In this document: positions 40,605-50,158 of the stretch, one piece after another
Layout of the letters: every line of letters starts with the position of its first letter
Position numbering within the stretch: the first letter of the stretch is position 1
The notes under the pieces: generated by a model
The model's database searches: none
Seen by the model: the letters and a program-made list of their open reading frames with translations, nothing else
What the model was told of the DNA's origin: nothing
Made by a program: the position numbers and the translations under genes
Source: Burkholderia pseudomultivorans
GTDB taxonomy: Bacteria; Pseudomonadota; Gammaproteobacteria; Burkholderiales; Burkholderiaceae
Length of the DNA: 64,000 nucleotides
Reading direction: 5' to 3'
NCBI RefSeq assembly: GCF_001718415.1
Contig: NZ_CP013377.1
Span: 1-64,000 of the forward strand

Positions 40605-41201
40605 ATGAAACGTCATCTGTTTGCTTTCGTCGCGGCGGCCGCCGTGTCGGTTTCCGCTTTCGCGCAGAGCGCGCCGGTCGACGTCGTCCGCAATGCGGTC
40701 GAGGGCACCGTCAATGCGATGAAGGCCGATCCGGCCGCGCGCGGCGGCGACATGGCGAAGGTCACGCAGGTCGTCGAGCAGCGCTTCCTGCCCGCGACGA
40801 ACTTCGAGCGCACGACCCGCATCGCGGTCGGCGACGCGTGGAAGCAGGCGACGCCGCAACAGCAGCAGGAGCTGTACAAGCAGTTCAGGTTGCTGATGAC
40901 GCGCACCTACGCGGCATCGCTCGCCCAGCTCGGCAACCAGGACGCGAAGTTCTCGTTCAAGGCCGGCGGCGCGTCGGGCGCGGACGCGCTCGTGCAGTCG
41001 ACGGTGACGACGCCGGGCGACAGCCAGTCGGTCGGCTATCGTCTGGGCAAGGTTGGCAGCGACTGGAAGATCTACGACATCGACATGTCCGGTGCGTGGC
41101 TGATCCAGGTCTATCAGGGTCAGTTCAAGAGCCAGCTTGCGTCGGGCGGGATCGACGGCCTGATCGCCTACCTGCAGAAGCACAACGCACGGACGAACTG
41201 A
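40605..41201 (+). CDS. hpnM: MlaC/Ttg2D-family periplasmic lipid-binding protein, HpnM-like
   Basis: This 198-residue protein has a cleavable signal peptide (about residues 1-20, ending SAFAQ-S) and the MlaC/Tol_Tol_Ttg2 fold (about 25-195). Typical blocks are EQRFLPATNFERTTRIAVGDAWK and VGYRLGKVGSDWKIYDIDMSGAWLIQVYQGQF. Proteins of this family ferry phospholipids across the periplasm; the hopanoid-linked branch is called HpnM. Its place back to back with hpnN-mlaA favours that branch or a Mla role, and sequence reading alone cannot separate them. No mlaFEDB genes are nearby. A strong terminator follows 35 bp downstream. Confidence 0.88.
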   Translation: MKRHLFAFVAAAAVSVSAFAQSAPVDVVRNAVEGTVNAMKADPAARGGDMAKVTQVVEQRFLPATNFERTTRIAVGDAWKQATPQQQQELYKQFRLLMTRTYAASLAQLGNQDAKFSFKAGGASGADALVQSTVTTPGDSQSVGYRLGKVGSDWKIYDIDMSGAWLIQVYQGQFKSQLASGGIDGLIAYLQKHNARTN

Positions 41202-41234
41202 GCGTCGGGCGGTTTTACCGATGCCGGAAAGGAG

Positions 41235-41263
41235 AAGACGCCGGAGGGCGTCTTTTTCTTTTT
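41235..41263 (+). terminator. Intrinsic terminator of hpnM
   Basis: AAGACGCC and GGCGTCTT form an 8-bp stem with loop GGAG, followed by TTTTTCTTTTT. It stops transcription from hpnM before the convergent tetR gene. Confidence 0.9.
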
Positions 41264-41280
41264 GGGGAACCGGCGAAGCG

Positions 41281-41928
41281 TTACGCGCGGCGGCGCGCCG
41301 GGTCCTCGATGCCGAGCATCCGCAGGCAGTCGCCGACGACGGCCTCGACGAACGCGTGGCGATCGGTCTGGGGCGACGCGATGAGGTGGTCGGTCGCGCC
41401 ATGCACGCCGGCGTAGATCAGCAGCGCCGTGACCTGCGGATGCGCGAGCCGCCACGCACCGGCCTGCGCGCCGCCTTCGAGAATCGCGCCGAGCTGGTCG
41501 AGGATCGCGTTCCGGTCGGGATTCGCGCGGTCGTGGTGATGGTGGTTCGTGTAGACGATGTCGTGCGTGCGGTAGGTCGCCGCGTAGGTGTCGATGCTGG
41601 CGCGGATCCACGCGCGCAGGCGGCCCAGCCAGTCGTCGGCGTCGCAGGCGTCGACCGCTTGCTGCAGGCGCTCGAGGAACGACGCCGTATAGCGCTGCGC
41701 GAGCGCGGCCAGCATGTCGGCCTTCGAATCGAAGTAGTGATAGAAGGTGCCCTTCGCGACCTGCGCATGCTGGACGATCTCGCTGATCGTGGTCGCCTCC
41801 ACCCCCTGCGCCAGAAACAGCTTTTCGGCAGCGGCCATCAGCTCGTCGAGGCGGACCTCGGCCGGCTTGGTGCGCGGCGTCCTGGCCGCCGGTGCGTCGT
41901 CTTTCGCTGTCCTTGTTCGGTCCGTCAT
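41281..41928 (-). CDS. TetR/AcrR-family transcriptional regulator
   Basis: This 215-residue TetR-type repressor has its helix-turn-helix near the N-terminus (LDELMAAAEKLFLAQGVEATTISEIVQHAQVAKGTFYHYFDSK, about 25-67) and a helical ligand domain afterwards, with an unusual NHHHHD stretch near 130. The ATG at 41928 is preferred; a TTG at 41955 would add nine residues. It is divergent from the EmrB-type exporter gene with 143 bp between, and the perfect palindrome TGACCG-A-CGGTCA in that gap is a typical TetR-type operator. It therefore most likely represses the exporter and itself until a transported compound binds. Confidence 0.92.
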   Translation of the reverse strand: MTDRTRTAKDDAPAARTPRTKPAEVRLDELMAAAEKLFLAQGVEATTISEIVQHAQVAKGTFYHYFDSKADMLAALAQRYTASFLERLQQAVDACDADDWLGRLRAWIRASIDTYAATYRTHDIVYTNHHHHDRANPDRNAILDQLGAILEGGAQAGAWRLAHPQVTALLIYAGVHGATDHLIASPQTDRHAFVEAVVGDCLRMLGIEDPARRRA

Positions 41929-42002
41929 TGCGCGGCTCAATGCCCGTTCATGCAAAGCCCGCAGTTTAGGCCAGCCCCGCCACCGCGGCCAACGCGCTCC
42001 AT

Positions 42003-42015
42003 TGACCGACGGTCA
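42003..42015. promoter_or_regulatory. TetR-type operator palindrome
   Basis: TGACCGACGGTCA is a perfect 6-1-6 palindrome located just upstream of the likely -10 region (TATATAAGAT) of the exporter gene. Confidence 0.65.
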
Positions 42016-42028
42016 GTCGATATATAAG

Positions 42029-42045
42029 ATGAGAACCATTCTCAT
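42029..42045. promoter_or_regulatory. Fur-box-like palindrome at the exporter promoter
   Basis: ATGAGAACCATTCTCAT is a perfect 7-3-7 palindrome that matches the ATGAGAA-n3-TTCTCAT form of Fur boxes in Pseudomonas and Burkholderia. It overlaps the downstream end of the likely -10 and the transcription start of the exporter gene, 27 bp before its ATG, a position where Fur-Fe(II) would block transcription. Confidence 0.65.
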
Positions 42046-42071
42046 TTTCAGCCCCTCGCGGGCCGATCGTC

Positions 42072-43595
42072 ATGCACCGCTATCGTCGCGCCGCACTCGT
42101 TCTGGCCGCCTGTCTCGGGACCTTCCTCGCCACGCTGGACATCAGCATCGTCAACGTCGCGCTGCCGACCTTGCAGACGGCGCTCGACACCGACATCGCG
42201 GGCCTGCAGTGGGTCGTCAACGCATATGCGCTGGCGCTGTCGGCGTTCATGCTGTCGGCCGGGCCGCTCGGCGATCGTTACGGGCACCGGCGCGTGTGGC
42301 TCGGCAGCGTGACCCTGTTTACGGCCGGCTCGGTGGTGTGCGCGTGTGCGGGCAGCATCGAGCCGCTGCTGGCCGGCCGGGCGATCCAGGGGCTCGCCGG
42401 CGCGCTGCTGATTCCCGGCGCGATGCCGATCCTCACGCATGCGTTTCCCGACGCGCGCGAACGCGCCCGCGTGATCGGCGCGTGGTCCGCCTTCAGCGCG
42501 CTCGCACTGATCGTCGGGCCGTTGCTGGGCGGGCTGCTCGTCGAGCATGGCGGCTGGCAGGACATCTTTCTGGTCAATGTGCCGATCGGCGTCGCGGCCG
42601 TGCTGCTCGGCGCGTGGGGCATTCCGGAGCGCCGCCATCCCGAGCATGCCGCGTTCGATCCGATCGGGCAGGCGCTGAGCGTGATCTGGCTCGGGCTGCT
42701 GACTTACGGGCTGATCGGGCTCGGCGAAGCCGGCACGTCGCGCGTCGAGGTGCTGGCGACGCTCGCGGCCGCCGCACTGGCGTTCGTCGCCTTCGTCCGC
42801 ATCGAAGCGCGCGTCGCGCGGCCGCTGCTGCCGGTCTGGCTGTTTCGCGACCGGCGGCTGGCGCGCGCCAATCTCGCATCGTTCGCGCTCGGCTTCTCGG
42901 GCTACAGCAGCCTGTTCTTCCTGTCGCTGTTCCTGCAGCAGGGGCAGGGCCGCGCACCCGCCGAGGCCGGCTGGCAGCTGATGCCGCAGTTCGTGATGAC
43001 GGCGCTCACGTCGCTGCTGTTCGGACGCATCGCGGCGCGCATTCCGCTGCACCGGCTGATGGTGGTCGGCTACGCGCTGATCGGCGTCGTGCTCGCGGCG
43101 ATGGCCGGATTCGGCGCGCGGACGCATTATCTGCCGGTCGGTATCGCACTGGCGCTGCTCGGCGTCGGCATGGGACTCGCGGTGCCCGCGACCGGCATGA
43201 CCGTGATGGACCAGGCGCCGGCCGAGCGCGCGGGGATGGCCTCGGCGACGATGAACGCGCTGCGGCAGACCGGGATGAGCCTCGGCATCGCGGTGCTCGG
43301 CAGCGCGATGAGCGTCGGCGCCGTGCAGCGGATGACGGCGGCCATGCAGGCGGCCGGCGCGACCGACGCCGCGACGCTGGCGCGGCAGGCGGTGCATGCG
43401 CATCTGTTCCCGGCGGGCCGGCCGCAGATGCTCGGCGCGTATCGGGATGCGATGTCGCACGGATTCTCGATCGCGGCGGGATGGTCGGGGATCCTCTGCA
43501 TCGCGGTGGCGGCGATGCTGCTGATGCAGCGGGAAGGTGCGGTGCGGACAGGCGTCGGCGCGGCGCCGGGCGCGGCCTCCTCCCGGCCGGAATGA
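42072..43595 (+). CDS. MFS drug/metabolite exporter, EmrB/QacA (DHA2) family
   Basis: This 507-residue major-facilitator protein has about fourteen predicted helices, the DHA2 pattern. Motif D1 is LDISIVNVALPTLQ (about 24-37), motif A is GPLGDRYGHRRVW (about 65-77), and the antiporter motif C-like segment is LIVGPLLGGLLVEHGGW. It should export toxic or secreted small molecules in exchange for protons. No membrane-fusion partner gene is adjacent. Regulation seems twofold: a divergent TetR gene with a matching palindrome, and a Fur-box-like palindrome over the promoter. The latter raises the possibility that the cargo is a siderophore or another iron-responsive compound. Confidence 0.92.
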   Translation: MHRYRRAALVLAACLGTFLATLDISIVNVALPTLQTALDTDIAGLQWVVNAYALALSAFMLSAGPLGDRYGHRRVWLGSVTLFTAGSVVCACAGSIEPLLAGRAIQGLAGALLIPGAMPILTHAFPDARERARVIGAWSAFSALALIVGPLLGGLLVEHGGWQDIFLVNVPIGVAAVLLGAWGIPERRHPEHAAFDPIGQALSVIWLGLLTYGLIGLGEAGTSRVEVLATLAAAALAFVAFVRIEARVARPLLPVWLFRDRRLARANLASFALGFSGYSSLFFLSLFLQQGQGRAPAEAGWQLMPQFVMTALTSLLFGRIAARIPLHRLMVVGYALIGVVLAAMAGFGARTHYLPVGIALALLGVGMGLAVPATGMTVMDQAPAERAGMASATMNALRQTGMSLGIAVLGSAMSVGAVQRMTAAMQAAGATDAATLARQAVHAHLFPAGRPQMLGAYRDAMSHGFSIAAGWSGILCIAVAAMLLMQREGAVRTGVGAAPGAASSRPE

Positions 43596-43661
43596 CGTGG
43601 CGCGCGGCGCTGGCCGGCGCATGCCGCCGCCGCGCGCGATCGCGCTGGCGGCGCGGTGCGC

Positions 43662-44306
43662 CTAGCGCCGCCGATGCTCGACCGCGAACTTGATCAGCTC
43701 GGCCTGCCCCTCGATCTCGAGCTTGCGCTTCAGGTTGAGCCGGTGCGTCTCGACCGTGCGCACCGACAGCCCCGTCTGCTGCGCGATCTGCTTGCTCGAC
43801 AGCCCCTCGGCCAGCGCATCGAGGATGTCGCGTTCGCGCGGCGTCAGGCGGTCGAGCGGCGACGCGGCCGCGCTCGCCTGGATCATCCGCGCGGCCAGCC
43901 CTTCGCTGAAGAAGGTCTGGCCGGCCAGCACCGAGCCGATCGCGCGGACGATCTCGCTGGCCGGCGAATCCTTCAGCAGATAGCCGCTCGCCCCGGCGCG
44001 CACGGCTTGCGTCACGTATTCGACGTTGTCGTGCATCGACAGCATCAGCACGCGGATCGCGGGAAACCGGTCGTGGAACACGCCGGCGAGCGTGATTCCG
44101 TTCATGCCGTTCATCCCGACGTCCATCAGCGCGAGATCCGGTTCGAGCGACGCGGCCAGCGCGAGCGCCTCGTCGGCGTTGCCGGCCTCGCCGACCACGC
44201 TCAGGTCGGCCGCTTCGAGCCGCATCCGCAGCCCGTCGCGGACCAGCGGATGATCGTCGACGAGCAGCAGGCGGGCGGCGGTCCGGGCCGTGTCGGGGGC
44301 GCTCAT
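43662..44306 (-). CDS. NarL/FixJ-type response regulator
   Basis: This 214-residue regulator has an N-terminal receiver (about 12-128; acidic pair VDDH, acceptor aspartate in ALMDVGMNG near 61, lysine in LLKDSP) and a C-terminal LuxR-type helix-turn-helix (about 150-212; LTPRERDILDALAEGLSSKQIAQQTGLSVRTVETHRLNLKRKL). It is the phosphorylation target of the histidine kinase encoded 30 bp upstream on the same strand. It converges with the exporter gene. Targets are unknown. Confidence 0.93.
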   Translation of the reverse strand: MSAPDTARTAARLLLVDDHPLVRDGLRMRLEAADLSVVGEAGNADEALALAASLEPDLALMDVGMNGMNGITLAGVFHDRFPAIRVLMLSMHDNVEYVTQAVRAGASGYLLKDSPASEIVRAIGSVLAGQTFFSEGLAARMIQASAAASPLDRLTPRERDILDALAEGLSSKQIAQQTGLSVRTVETHRLNLKRKLEIEGQAELIKFAVEHRRR

Positions 44307-44336
44307 GGGTCAAGGGTCTCCTGATAGGGGGCGTCG

Positions 44337-45719
44337 TTACGCGGCGCTCGGCAGCGGCACGCGCGCGGTCACGATGGTATGGCCGACCTGCGACGCGATC
44401 GTCAGCCTGCCGCCGAGCGCGTCGAGACGCTCGCGCATGTTGCGCAGGCCGATGCCGCCGCGCGCGTCGGCCTGCGAGCGCTCGGCGTCGAAGCCGCAGC
44501 CGTTGTCGGCGATCGTCAGCGTGACGGCCTGCGCGCCGACGTCGAGCGTGACGGCGGCGCGCGACGCGTGCGCATGATGCACGATGTTGCTGAGCGCTTC
44601 CTGCGCGATCCGGAACAGCGCGGTGTTGACGGCCGCCGGCAGCGGCCGCGCGCCGCTGTGCGCGACCTGCGTATAGCCGATGTCGATGCCGCTTTGCGCG
44701 CCGAACTCGCGAATCAGCTGCTCGAGCGCGGCTGCGAGGCCGAGATCGTCGAGCATCGCGGGACGCAGCGCGTGCGAGATGCGCCGTACTTCGCGCAGCG
44801 TGTCGCCGAGGCGCACCACGCCCGACGCGAGCGCCTGCTCGGCCTCGGGCAGGCGCGCCGCGCCGCGCTCGAAGCGCGCGAGCGCCGATTCGAGCATCAG
44901 CTTCGCGGACACCATCATCTGGCTGATCCCGTCATGCAGCTCACGCGACAGCCGCGCGCGCTCCTGTTCCTGCGATTCCACGACGCGCTGCGCGAGCTGC
45001 TTGAGCTTCGCGTCGGCGCTGCGCGATTCGCTGACGTTCAGCACCAGCGCACAGACGGCAATCGCCGCCGCGCCGGCGAGCGCGATCGCGGTGAGCCAGC
45101 TCATCGTGCGCTCGATGTTCGCGGACGCGCGCGCGTCGATGCGCTGCAGCGCGGTATCGACGTCGTCGAGATAGATGCCGGTGCCGACCATCCAGCCCCA
45201 GCGTTCGAGCGCGACGACATAGCCGAGCTTCGGCGCGGCCCGGCCCGTCGACGGCCGCTGCCACACGTAGCGCACGTAGCCGCCGCCGTGCATCGCCGCG
45301 CCGATCAGCTGCTGGATCGTCAACGCGCCTTGCGGGTCGCGCATCGACCAGTAGTTGTGGCCGACGCGCTCGGGCTCGCGCGGATGCATCAGCGCGTTGC
45401 CGTGCAGGTCGTAGACGAAGAAATAGCCGTCCGGCCCGAAATCCATCTTTTGCAGCATCGCGAGCGCCTGCGTGCGCAGCATCGCGTCGTCGCGCGCGTT
45501 GCGGCCGCTCGCGTCGTAGAGCGGCATGATCGCGCTGGTCGCGAGTTCGACGTAGTGCTTCAGCTCGACTTCCTTGCTCGACAGATAGGCGGCCTGGATC
45601 GTCGCGTGCTGCGTGCGGGCGAGCGAGGTCGCCTGCTGGCGCACGCCGAAGCCGATCCCGGCGATCGCGAGCAGGAACGGCACGATGGCGAGGAGAAAGA
45701 TCTTTGCCTTGAGTTTCAT
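44337..45719 (-). CDS. Membrane sensor histidine kinase, Cache sensor plus HisKA_3
   Basis: This 460-residue kinase has membrane helices at about 7-27 and 208-228. Between them is a single Cache-type periplasmic sensor (sCache_2-like: DFGPDGYFFVYDLHGNALMHPREPERVGHNYW, KLGYVVALERWGWMVGTGIYLDDV), a form known from sensors of small organic acids. The dimerisation/phosphotransfer helix is of the HisKA_3 kind (RARLSRELHDGISQMMVSAKLMLESA, histidine near 260). The ATPase part has DNGCGFD and GGIGLRNMRERLDALGG. It forms a two-component pair with the NarL-type regulator downstream. The ATG at 45719 starts the first membrane helix directly. Confidence 0.93.
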   Translation of the reverse strand: MKLKAKIFLLAIVPFLLAIAGIGFGVRQQATSLARTQHATIQAAYLSSKEVELKHYVELATSAIMPLYDASGRNARDDAMLRTQALAMLQKMDFGPDGYFFVYDLHGNALMHPREPERVGHNYWSMRDPQGALTIQQLIGAAMHGGGYVRYVWQRPSTGRAAPKLGYVVALERWGWMVGTGIYLDDVDTALQRIDARASANIERTMSWLTAIALAGAAAIAVCALVLNVSESRSADAKLKQLAQRVVESQEQERARLSRELHDGISQMMVSAKLMLESALARFERGAARLPEAEQALASGVVRLGDTLREVRRISHALRPAMLDDLGLAAALEQLIREFGAQSGIDIGYTQVAHSGARPLPAAVNTALFRIAQEALSNIVHHAHASRAAVTLDVGAQAVTLTIADNGCGFDAERSQADARGGIGLRNMRERLDALGGRLTIASQVGHTIVTARVPLPSAA

Positions 45720-45939
45720 TGTGAGGCGGCGCGGTCCCGCGAATCGGCGCCGACCGGAAGCGCCGGGGGCCGTTCTCGTGGCAGCGCGTGCGTGCTCCCT
45801 GTCCGACAGACCCCGGCATCCGGCGCAGGCCGGCGAATCGAGCCGGTATTGTCGGCGATTTTGCGCGCGGGCATCGCCGCGCCTCGCGGCCGGCCGCGCG
45901 CGGCGCCTGACGCCGCCCGTCGCGGCGGGCGAACCGTCG

Positions 45940-47505
45940 TCAAGCGCGGCGCGGCTCGAGCCGCACCGAGGTATGCACGCTCTGCACGACGACGCGGTTG
46001 CGCCCGGCTTCCTTCGCGCGGTACAGCGCGTCGTCGGCGAGCTTCAGCGCGGCCTGGATGCTGTCGTCCCGCTCGGGGTAGCAGGTCGTCACGCCGATGC
46101 TCGCGGTCAGGCAGCCGAACGAGCTGGCGTCGTGCCGGATGCCGAGGTCGAGGATGCTCGTGCGGATCGTCTCGGCGATCGCCACCGCGCCGCCCGTGTC
46201 GATGTCGGGCAGGATCACGACGAACTCCTCGCCGCCGTAGCGGGCCGCGTAGTCGGCCGGACGGCGCAGGCAGCCGACGATGCAATGGCCGACCGCGGCC
46301 AGCGCGTCGTCGCCGGCCTGGTGGCCCTGCGTGTCGTTGTAGCGCTTGAAGTGGTCGACGTCGACGAACAGCAGCGACAGCGCATGCTGCGAGCGCGCGG
46401 CGCGGCGCCATTCGCGCGCGAGCGTGACGTCGAGCATGCGGCGGTTGTCGAGGCCGGTGAGCCCGTCGGTGCGCGCGAGCGCCTGCAGCTCGGTTTCCGC
46501 GCGATGGCGCTTGCGCAGCTGCACGTCGAGCAGCAGCGACAGCGCGACGAAGCCCAGCGCGAGCACGGCCATCGCCGAGCCGATCGGAATCGCGCGGTCG
46601 TACCACGCGGCATAGATGTTCGATTCGGCTTGGGCGACCATGATGATCAGCGGCAGGTTCGCCAGGTGCCGGAACACGTAGAGGCGCCGCACGCCGTCGA
46701 TCGACGCGGTGTCGAAGAAGCTGCCTTCGTTCGCGCGCATGAACTGCCGGAACGTGCTCGCCTTGCTGATGTCGCGGCCGACGATCTTCGGGTCGTAAGG
46801 CTGGCGCATGACCATCACGCCGTCCGTGCCGATCAGCGACATCGAGCCGCGATCGCCGAGCGACAGCCGCGAGAACAGGTTCTGGAAATATTCGAGCCGG
46901 ATCGACATCACGGCGACGCCGCCGAACGAGCCGTCGGGCCGCGTGATGCGCCGGCTGAGCGCGATGCTCGGCGAGCCGCCGCGCAGCCGCGAGCGGTACG
47001 GATCGCTGACGTACAGGCCGACGTCGGGATGATCGCGGTGCACGGCGAAGTACGGCTCGTTCGCGAAATTGCCCTTGCGCGGCACGTCGCTCTTGCCGTC
47101 GACCGCGATGTCGCCGTTCGCGCCGAGCACGTAGATGCCGCCGAGGTAGCGGGCCGTCGTCGCGCGGTCGAACAGCACCTGGCGGCGCAGCGGCATCGGC
47201 AGCGCGACGACCGCGGGATCGTTCTCGCCCTCGACCACGGCCTGCAGCGACAGCGAATAGATCTCGATGTTGCGCTCGATGTCCCACGACGCCATCAGCG
47301 CGATATTCTGCTGCGTGGTGCGCGCGCGGTCGCGCGCGTCGATGCGGCCCTCGTAGAGCACGATCGCGCACAGCAGCAGCAGGAGCAGCCCGATCAGCAG
47401 CGCGGAATAGAAGATCAGGTGGGGCAGCAGCAGCCGGCGCAGATGCGCGGCGACGCGGCTTGTCGGGCCGGATTCGCTGAGCATCGTGTAGTCGGTTTCT
47501 GCCAT
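45940..47505 (-). CDS. Membrane-bound diguanylate cyclase with Cache sensor
   Basis: This 521-residue protein has helices at about 28-50 and 310-330 around a double-Cache-like periplasmic sensor (about 55-305), then a GGDEF domain (about 350-510). The active site is YGGEEFVVILPD. RPAD stands five residues before GGEEF and forms an intact I-site. It should make cyclic di-GMP in response to an external ligand. ATG 47505 (MAETDYTML) is chosen; in-frame ATGs at 47535 and further upstream would only lengthen a disordered head. No EAL partner is adjacent. A perfect FNR/Anr-type box lies 276 bp upstream. Confidence 0.9.
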   Translation of the reverse strand: MAETDYTMLSESGPTSRVAAHLRRLLLPHLIFYSALLIGLLLLLLCAIVLYEGRIDARDRARTTQQNIALMASWDIERNIEIYSLSLQAVVEGENDPAVVALPMPLRRQVLFDRATTARYLGGIYVLGANGDIAVDGKSDVPRKGNFANEPYFAVHRDHPDVGLYVSDPYRSRLRGGSPSIALSRRITRPDGSFGGVAVMSIRLEYFQNLFSRLSLGDRGSMSLIGTDGVMVMRQPYDPKIVGRDISKASTFRQFMRANEGSFFDTASIDGVRRLYVFRHLANLPLIIMVAQAESNIYAAWYDRAIPIGSAMAVLALGFVALSLLLDVQLRKRHRAETELQALARTDGLTGLDNRRMLDVTLAREWRRAARSQHALSLLFVDVDHFKRYNDTQGHQAGDDALAAVGHCIVGCLRRPADYAARYGGEEFVVILPDIDTGGAVAIAETIRTSILDLGIRHDASSFGCLTASIGVTTCYPERDDSIQAALKLADDALYRAKEAGRNRVVVQSVHTSVRLEPRRA

Positions 47506-47780
47506 GGCCGATCGATTGTGGGACGTCGCCGCCATGCGCGGGGCGATCGGGTTGTTCGTATGAAGAGTATGGACCGCGACCCGGTTCGCAGTCATGCGTG
47601 CGTCGATCATCGGCGGGTTTTCCCGCAGGTGCCGCGCGCACGGCGGCGCCATTCTCCTCCTCAATGGCGCAGGCGGCGCCGGTTGACGCGGTTTGCCGAA
47701 GCGGCTTGCCGGCGATCGGGGGCGCACATTGGAGCGAGTATAGCGCGCAGGCCGGCGCACGCGGAAAATGCGCCGGATCG

Positions 47781-47794
47781 TTGATGTGGATCAA
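47781..47794. promoter_or_regulatory. FNR/Anr-type binding site
   Basis: TTGATGTGGATCAA matches the consensus TTGAT-n4-ATCAA exactly. It lies in the 441-bp gap between the end of glcB and the start of the diguanylate cyclase gene (47506-47946), which otherwise holds the terminators of glcB and no convincing gene. The likely target is the cyclase, whose 5' leader would then be long. Confidence 0.55.
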
Positions 47795-47872
47795 TTTACC
47801 GGGCAATACGATGCTCGCGAATCGCGCGCGGCGCCTTGTCGGGCAAGGGTTTGCCGGATCGGCGCGCGCATG

Positions 47873-47905
47873 AAAAAACGGGCGGCCATCGCGGCCGCCC
47901 GTTTT
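47873..47905 (-). terminator. Intrinsic terminator of the glc operon
   Basis: CGGGCGGCC and GGCCGCCCG form a 9-bp stem with a 5-base loop. On the minus strand it is followed by six T. A second perfect hairpin, GAAGCCCG-CATC-CGGGCTTC, stands just before it at 47909-47928, nearer to glcB. Confidence 0.88.
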
Positions 47906-47946
47906 CGTGAAGCCCGCATCCGGGCTTCCTTCCGGCATCCGCCCGC

Positions 47947-50121
47947 TTACGCGCCCTGCTGCTGCGCCTTGAACGCGAGCCGGAAGCGGTGCAGCAGCGG
48001 CTCGGTATAACCGCTCGGCTGCGACGTACCCTGCAGTGCGAGCGCACACGCGGCCTTGAACGCGGTCGACTGGTCGTAGCCCGGCGCCATCGGGCGATAG
48101 TTCGGGTCGCCCGCGTTCTGCTGGTCGACGACGCGCGCCATCCGCTTGAACACGTCGAGCACGAACGCCTCGGTGATCACGCCGTGACGCAGCCAGTTCG
48201 CGATGTGCTGGCTCGAGATGCGCAGCGTCGCGCGGTCTTCCATCAGGCCGACGTCGTGGATGTCGGGCACCTTCGAGCAGCCGACGCCCTGTTCGACCCA
48301 GCGTACGACGTAGCCGAGGATGCCCTGCGCGTTGTTCTCGACTTCGCTCAGGATCTCGGCGTCGCTCCATTCGGCGTGCTCGACGACCGGCACGGTCAGC
48401 AGGCCTTCGAGCAGCGCGTCGCGCTCGCTCGCATACGGAATCTTCTCGAGTTCCTGCTGGACGGCCTGCACGTCGACGAGATGGTAGTGCAGCGCGTGCA
48501 GCGTCGCGGCGGTCGGCGACGGCACCCATGCGGTGTTCGCGCCGGCGCGCGGATGCGCGATCTTCTGTTCGAGCATCGCGTGCATCAGGTCCGGCATCGC
48601 CCACATGCCCTTGCCGATCTGCGCGCGGCCGCGCAGGCCGGCCGACAGGCCCGCGAGCACGTTGTTGCGCTCGTACGCGGTGATCCACGCCGACGACTTC
48701 ATGTCGCCCTTGCGGATCATCGGGCCCGCTTCCATCGCGGTGTGCATCTCGTCGCCGGTACGGTCGAGGAAGCCCGTGTTGATGAACGCGACGCGCGAAG
48801 CCGCGGCCGCGATGCACGCGGCGAGGTTCACGCTGGTGCGGCGCTCCTCGTCCATGATGCCCATCTTCAGCGTGTTGCGCGGCAGCTCGTACAGATCTTC
48901 GATGCGCGCGAACAGCGTATCGGCGAACGCGACCTCGACCGGGCCGTGCATCTTCGGCTTCACGATGTAGATCGAGCCGGTGCGCGAGTTGCGCTTCGCC
49001 TTCAGGTCGTGCAGCGCGCACAGCGTCGTGACGACGCCGTCGAGGATCCCTTCCGGAATCTCGTTGCCGTCGCGGTCGAGCACCGCGCCGTTGGTCATCA
49101 GGTGGCCGACGTTGCGCACGAACAGCAGCGAGCGGCCGTGCAGCGTCAGCGTGCCGCCGGCGGGCGTGGTGTATTCGCGGTCGGCGTTCAGGCGGCGCGT
49201 GAAGGTCTTGCCGCCCTTCGCGACTTCCTCGACCAGCGTGCCCTGCATCAGGCCGAGCCAGTTGCGGTAGAGCTGGACCTTGTCGTCGGCGTCGACGGCC
49301 GCGACCGAGTCCTCGCAGTCGATGATCGTGCTGACCGCCGCTTCGAGCACGACGTCCTTCACGTTCGCGAGATCGGCACGGCCGATCGGCGTCGACGCGT
49401 CGATCTGGATCTCGATGTGCAGGCCGTTGTGCTTGAGCAGGATCGCCGACGGCGCCCCGGCCGCGCCCTGGTAGCCGACGAACTGCGCCGGCTGCGCGAG
49501 GTGCACGACGCCCTTGCCGGTCTCGACGGCGAGCTGGCCGTCCTCTACGCGGTAGCGCAGCGCGTCGCGGTGCGATGCGCCGGCGAGCGGCGCCGCGTTG
49601 TCGAGCACGTTGCGCGCATAGTCGATCACGCGCTGGCCGCGCGTCGGGTTGTAGGTCGCGGTGCGTTCGGCGCCGCCGTCTTCCGGCAGCGCGTCGGTGC
49701 CGTACAGCGCGTCGTACAGGCTGCCCCAGCGCGCATTCGCGGCGTTCAGCGCATAGCGCGCGTTCGACAGCGGCACGACGAGCTGCGGGCCGGCCTGCGT
49801 CGCGATTTCGCTGTCGACGTTCGCGGTGGCTGCCGCGACGTTCGACGGCGTCGGCACGAGATAGCCGATGCCTTCGAGGAACGCGCGATACGCGGCAAGG
49901 TCGCGCACCGGGCCGGGGTGCGCGCGGTGCCACGTGTCGAGTTCCTGTTGCAGGCGGTCGCGTTCGGCGAGCAGTTCGCGGTTGCGCGGCGCGAGGTCGT
50001 GCACCAGCGCCGAGAAACCGCGCCAGAACGCAGTCTTGTCGATGCCGGTGCCCGGCAGCGCTTCGTTTTCGATGAACTGGCTCAGCGCGGGCGCGACTTG
50101 CAGTCCTTCTTGGTCGATCAT
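47947..50121 (-). CDS. glcB: Malate synthase G
   Basis: This 724-residue malate synthase G condenses glyoxylate with acetyl-CoA to malate in the cytoplasm. Family blocks include the N-terminal [44 protein letters not shown] and the Mg/glyoxylate-binding [23 protein letters not shown]. The C-terminal catalytic base region is near [36 protein letters not shown]. Length fits the G isoform (about 720) rather than A (about 530). ATG 50121 is preceded by GGGAGGA. It is the last gene of the glycolate operon, consuming the glyoxylate made by GlcDEF. Confidence 0.96.
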   Translation of the reverse strand: MIDQEGLQVAPALSQFIENEALPGTGIDKTAFWRGFSALVHDLAPRNRELLAERDRLQQELDTWHRAHPGPVRDLAAYRAFLEGIGYLVPTPSNVAAATANVDSEIATQAGPQLVVPLSNARYALNAANARWGSLYDALYGTDALPEDGGAERTATYNPTRGQRVIDYARNVLDNAAPLAGASHRDALRYRVEDGQLAVETGKGVVHLAQPAQFVGYQGAAGAPSAILLKHNGLHIEIQIDASTPIGRADLANVKDVVLEAAVSTIIDCEDSVAAVDADDKVQLYRNWLGLMQGTLVEEVAKGGKTFTRRLNADREYTTPAGGTLTLHGRSLLFVRNVGHLMTNGAVLDRDGNEIPEGILDGVVTTLCALHDLKAKRNSRTGSIYIVKPKMHGPVEVAFADTLFARIEDLYELPRNTLKMGIMDEERRTSVNLAACIAAAASRVAFINTGFLDRTGDEMHTAMEAGPMIRKGDMKSSAWITAYERNNVLAGLSAGLRGRAQIGKGMWAMPDLMHAMLEQKIAHPRAGANTAWVPSPTAATLHALHYHLVDVQAVQQELEKIPYASERDALLEGLLTVPVVEHAEWSDAEILSEVENNAQGILGYVVRWVEQGVGCSKVPDIHDVGLMEDRATLRISSQHIANWLRHGVITEAFVLDVFKRMARVVDQQNAGDPNYRPMAPGYDQSTAFKAACALALQGTSQPSGYTEPLLHRFRLAFKAQQQGA

Positions 50122-50158
50122 CGTCAATCCTCCCGGGGAATAAGAATGCGCGCGCGGA

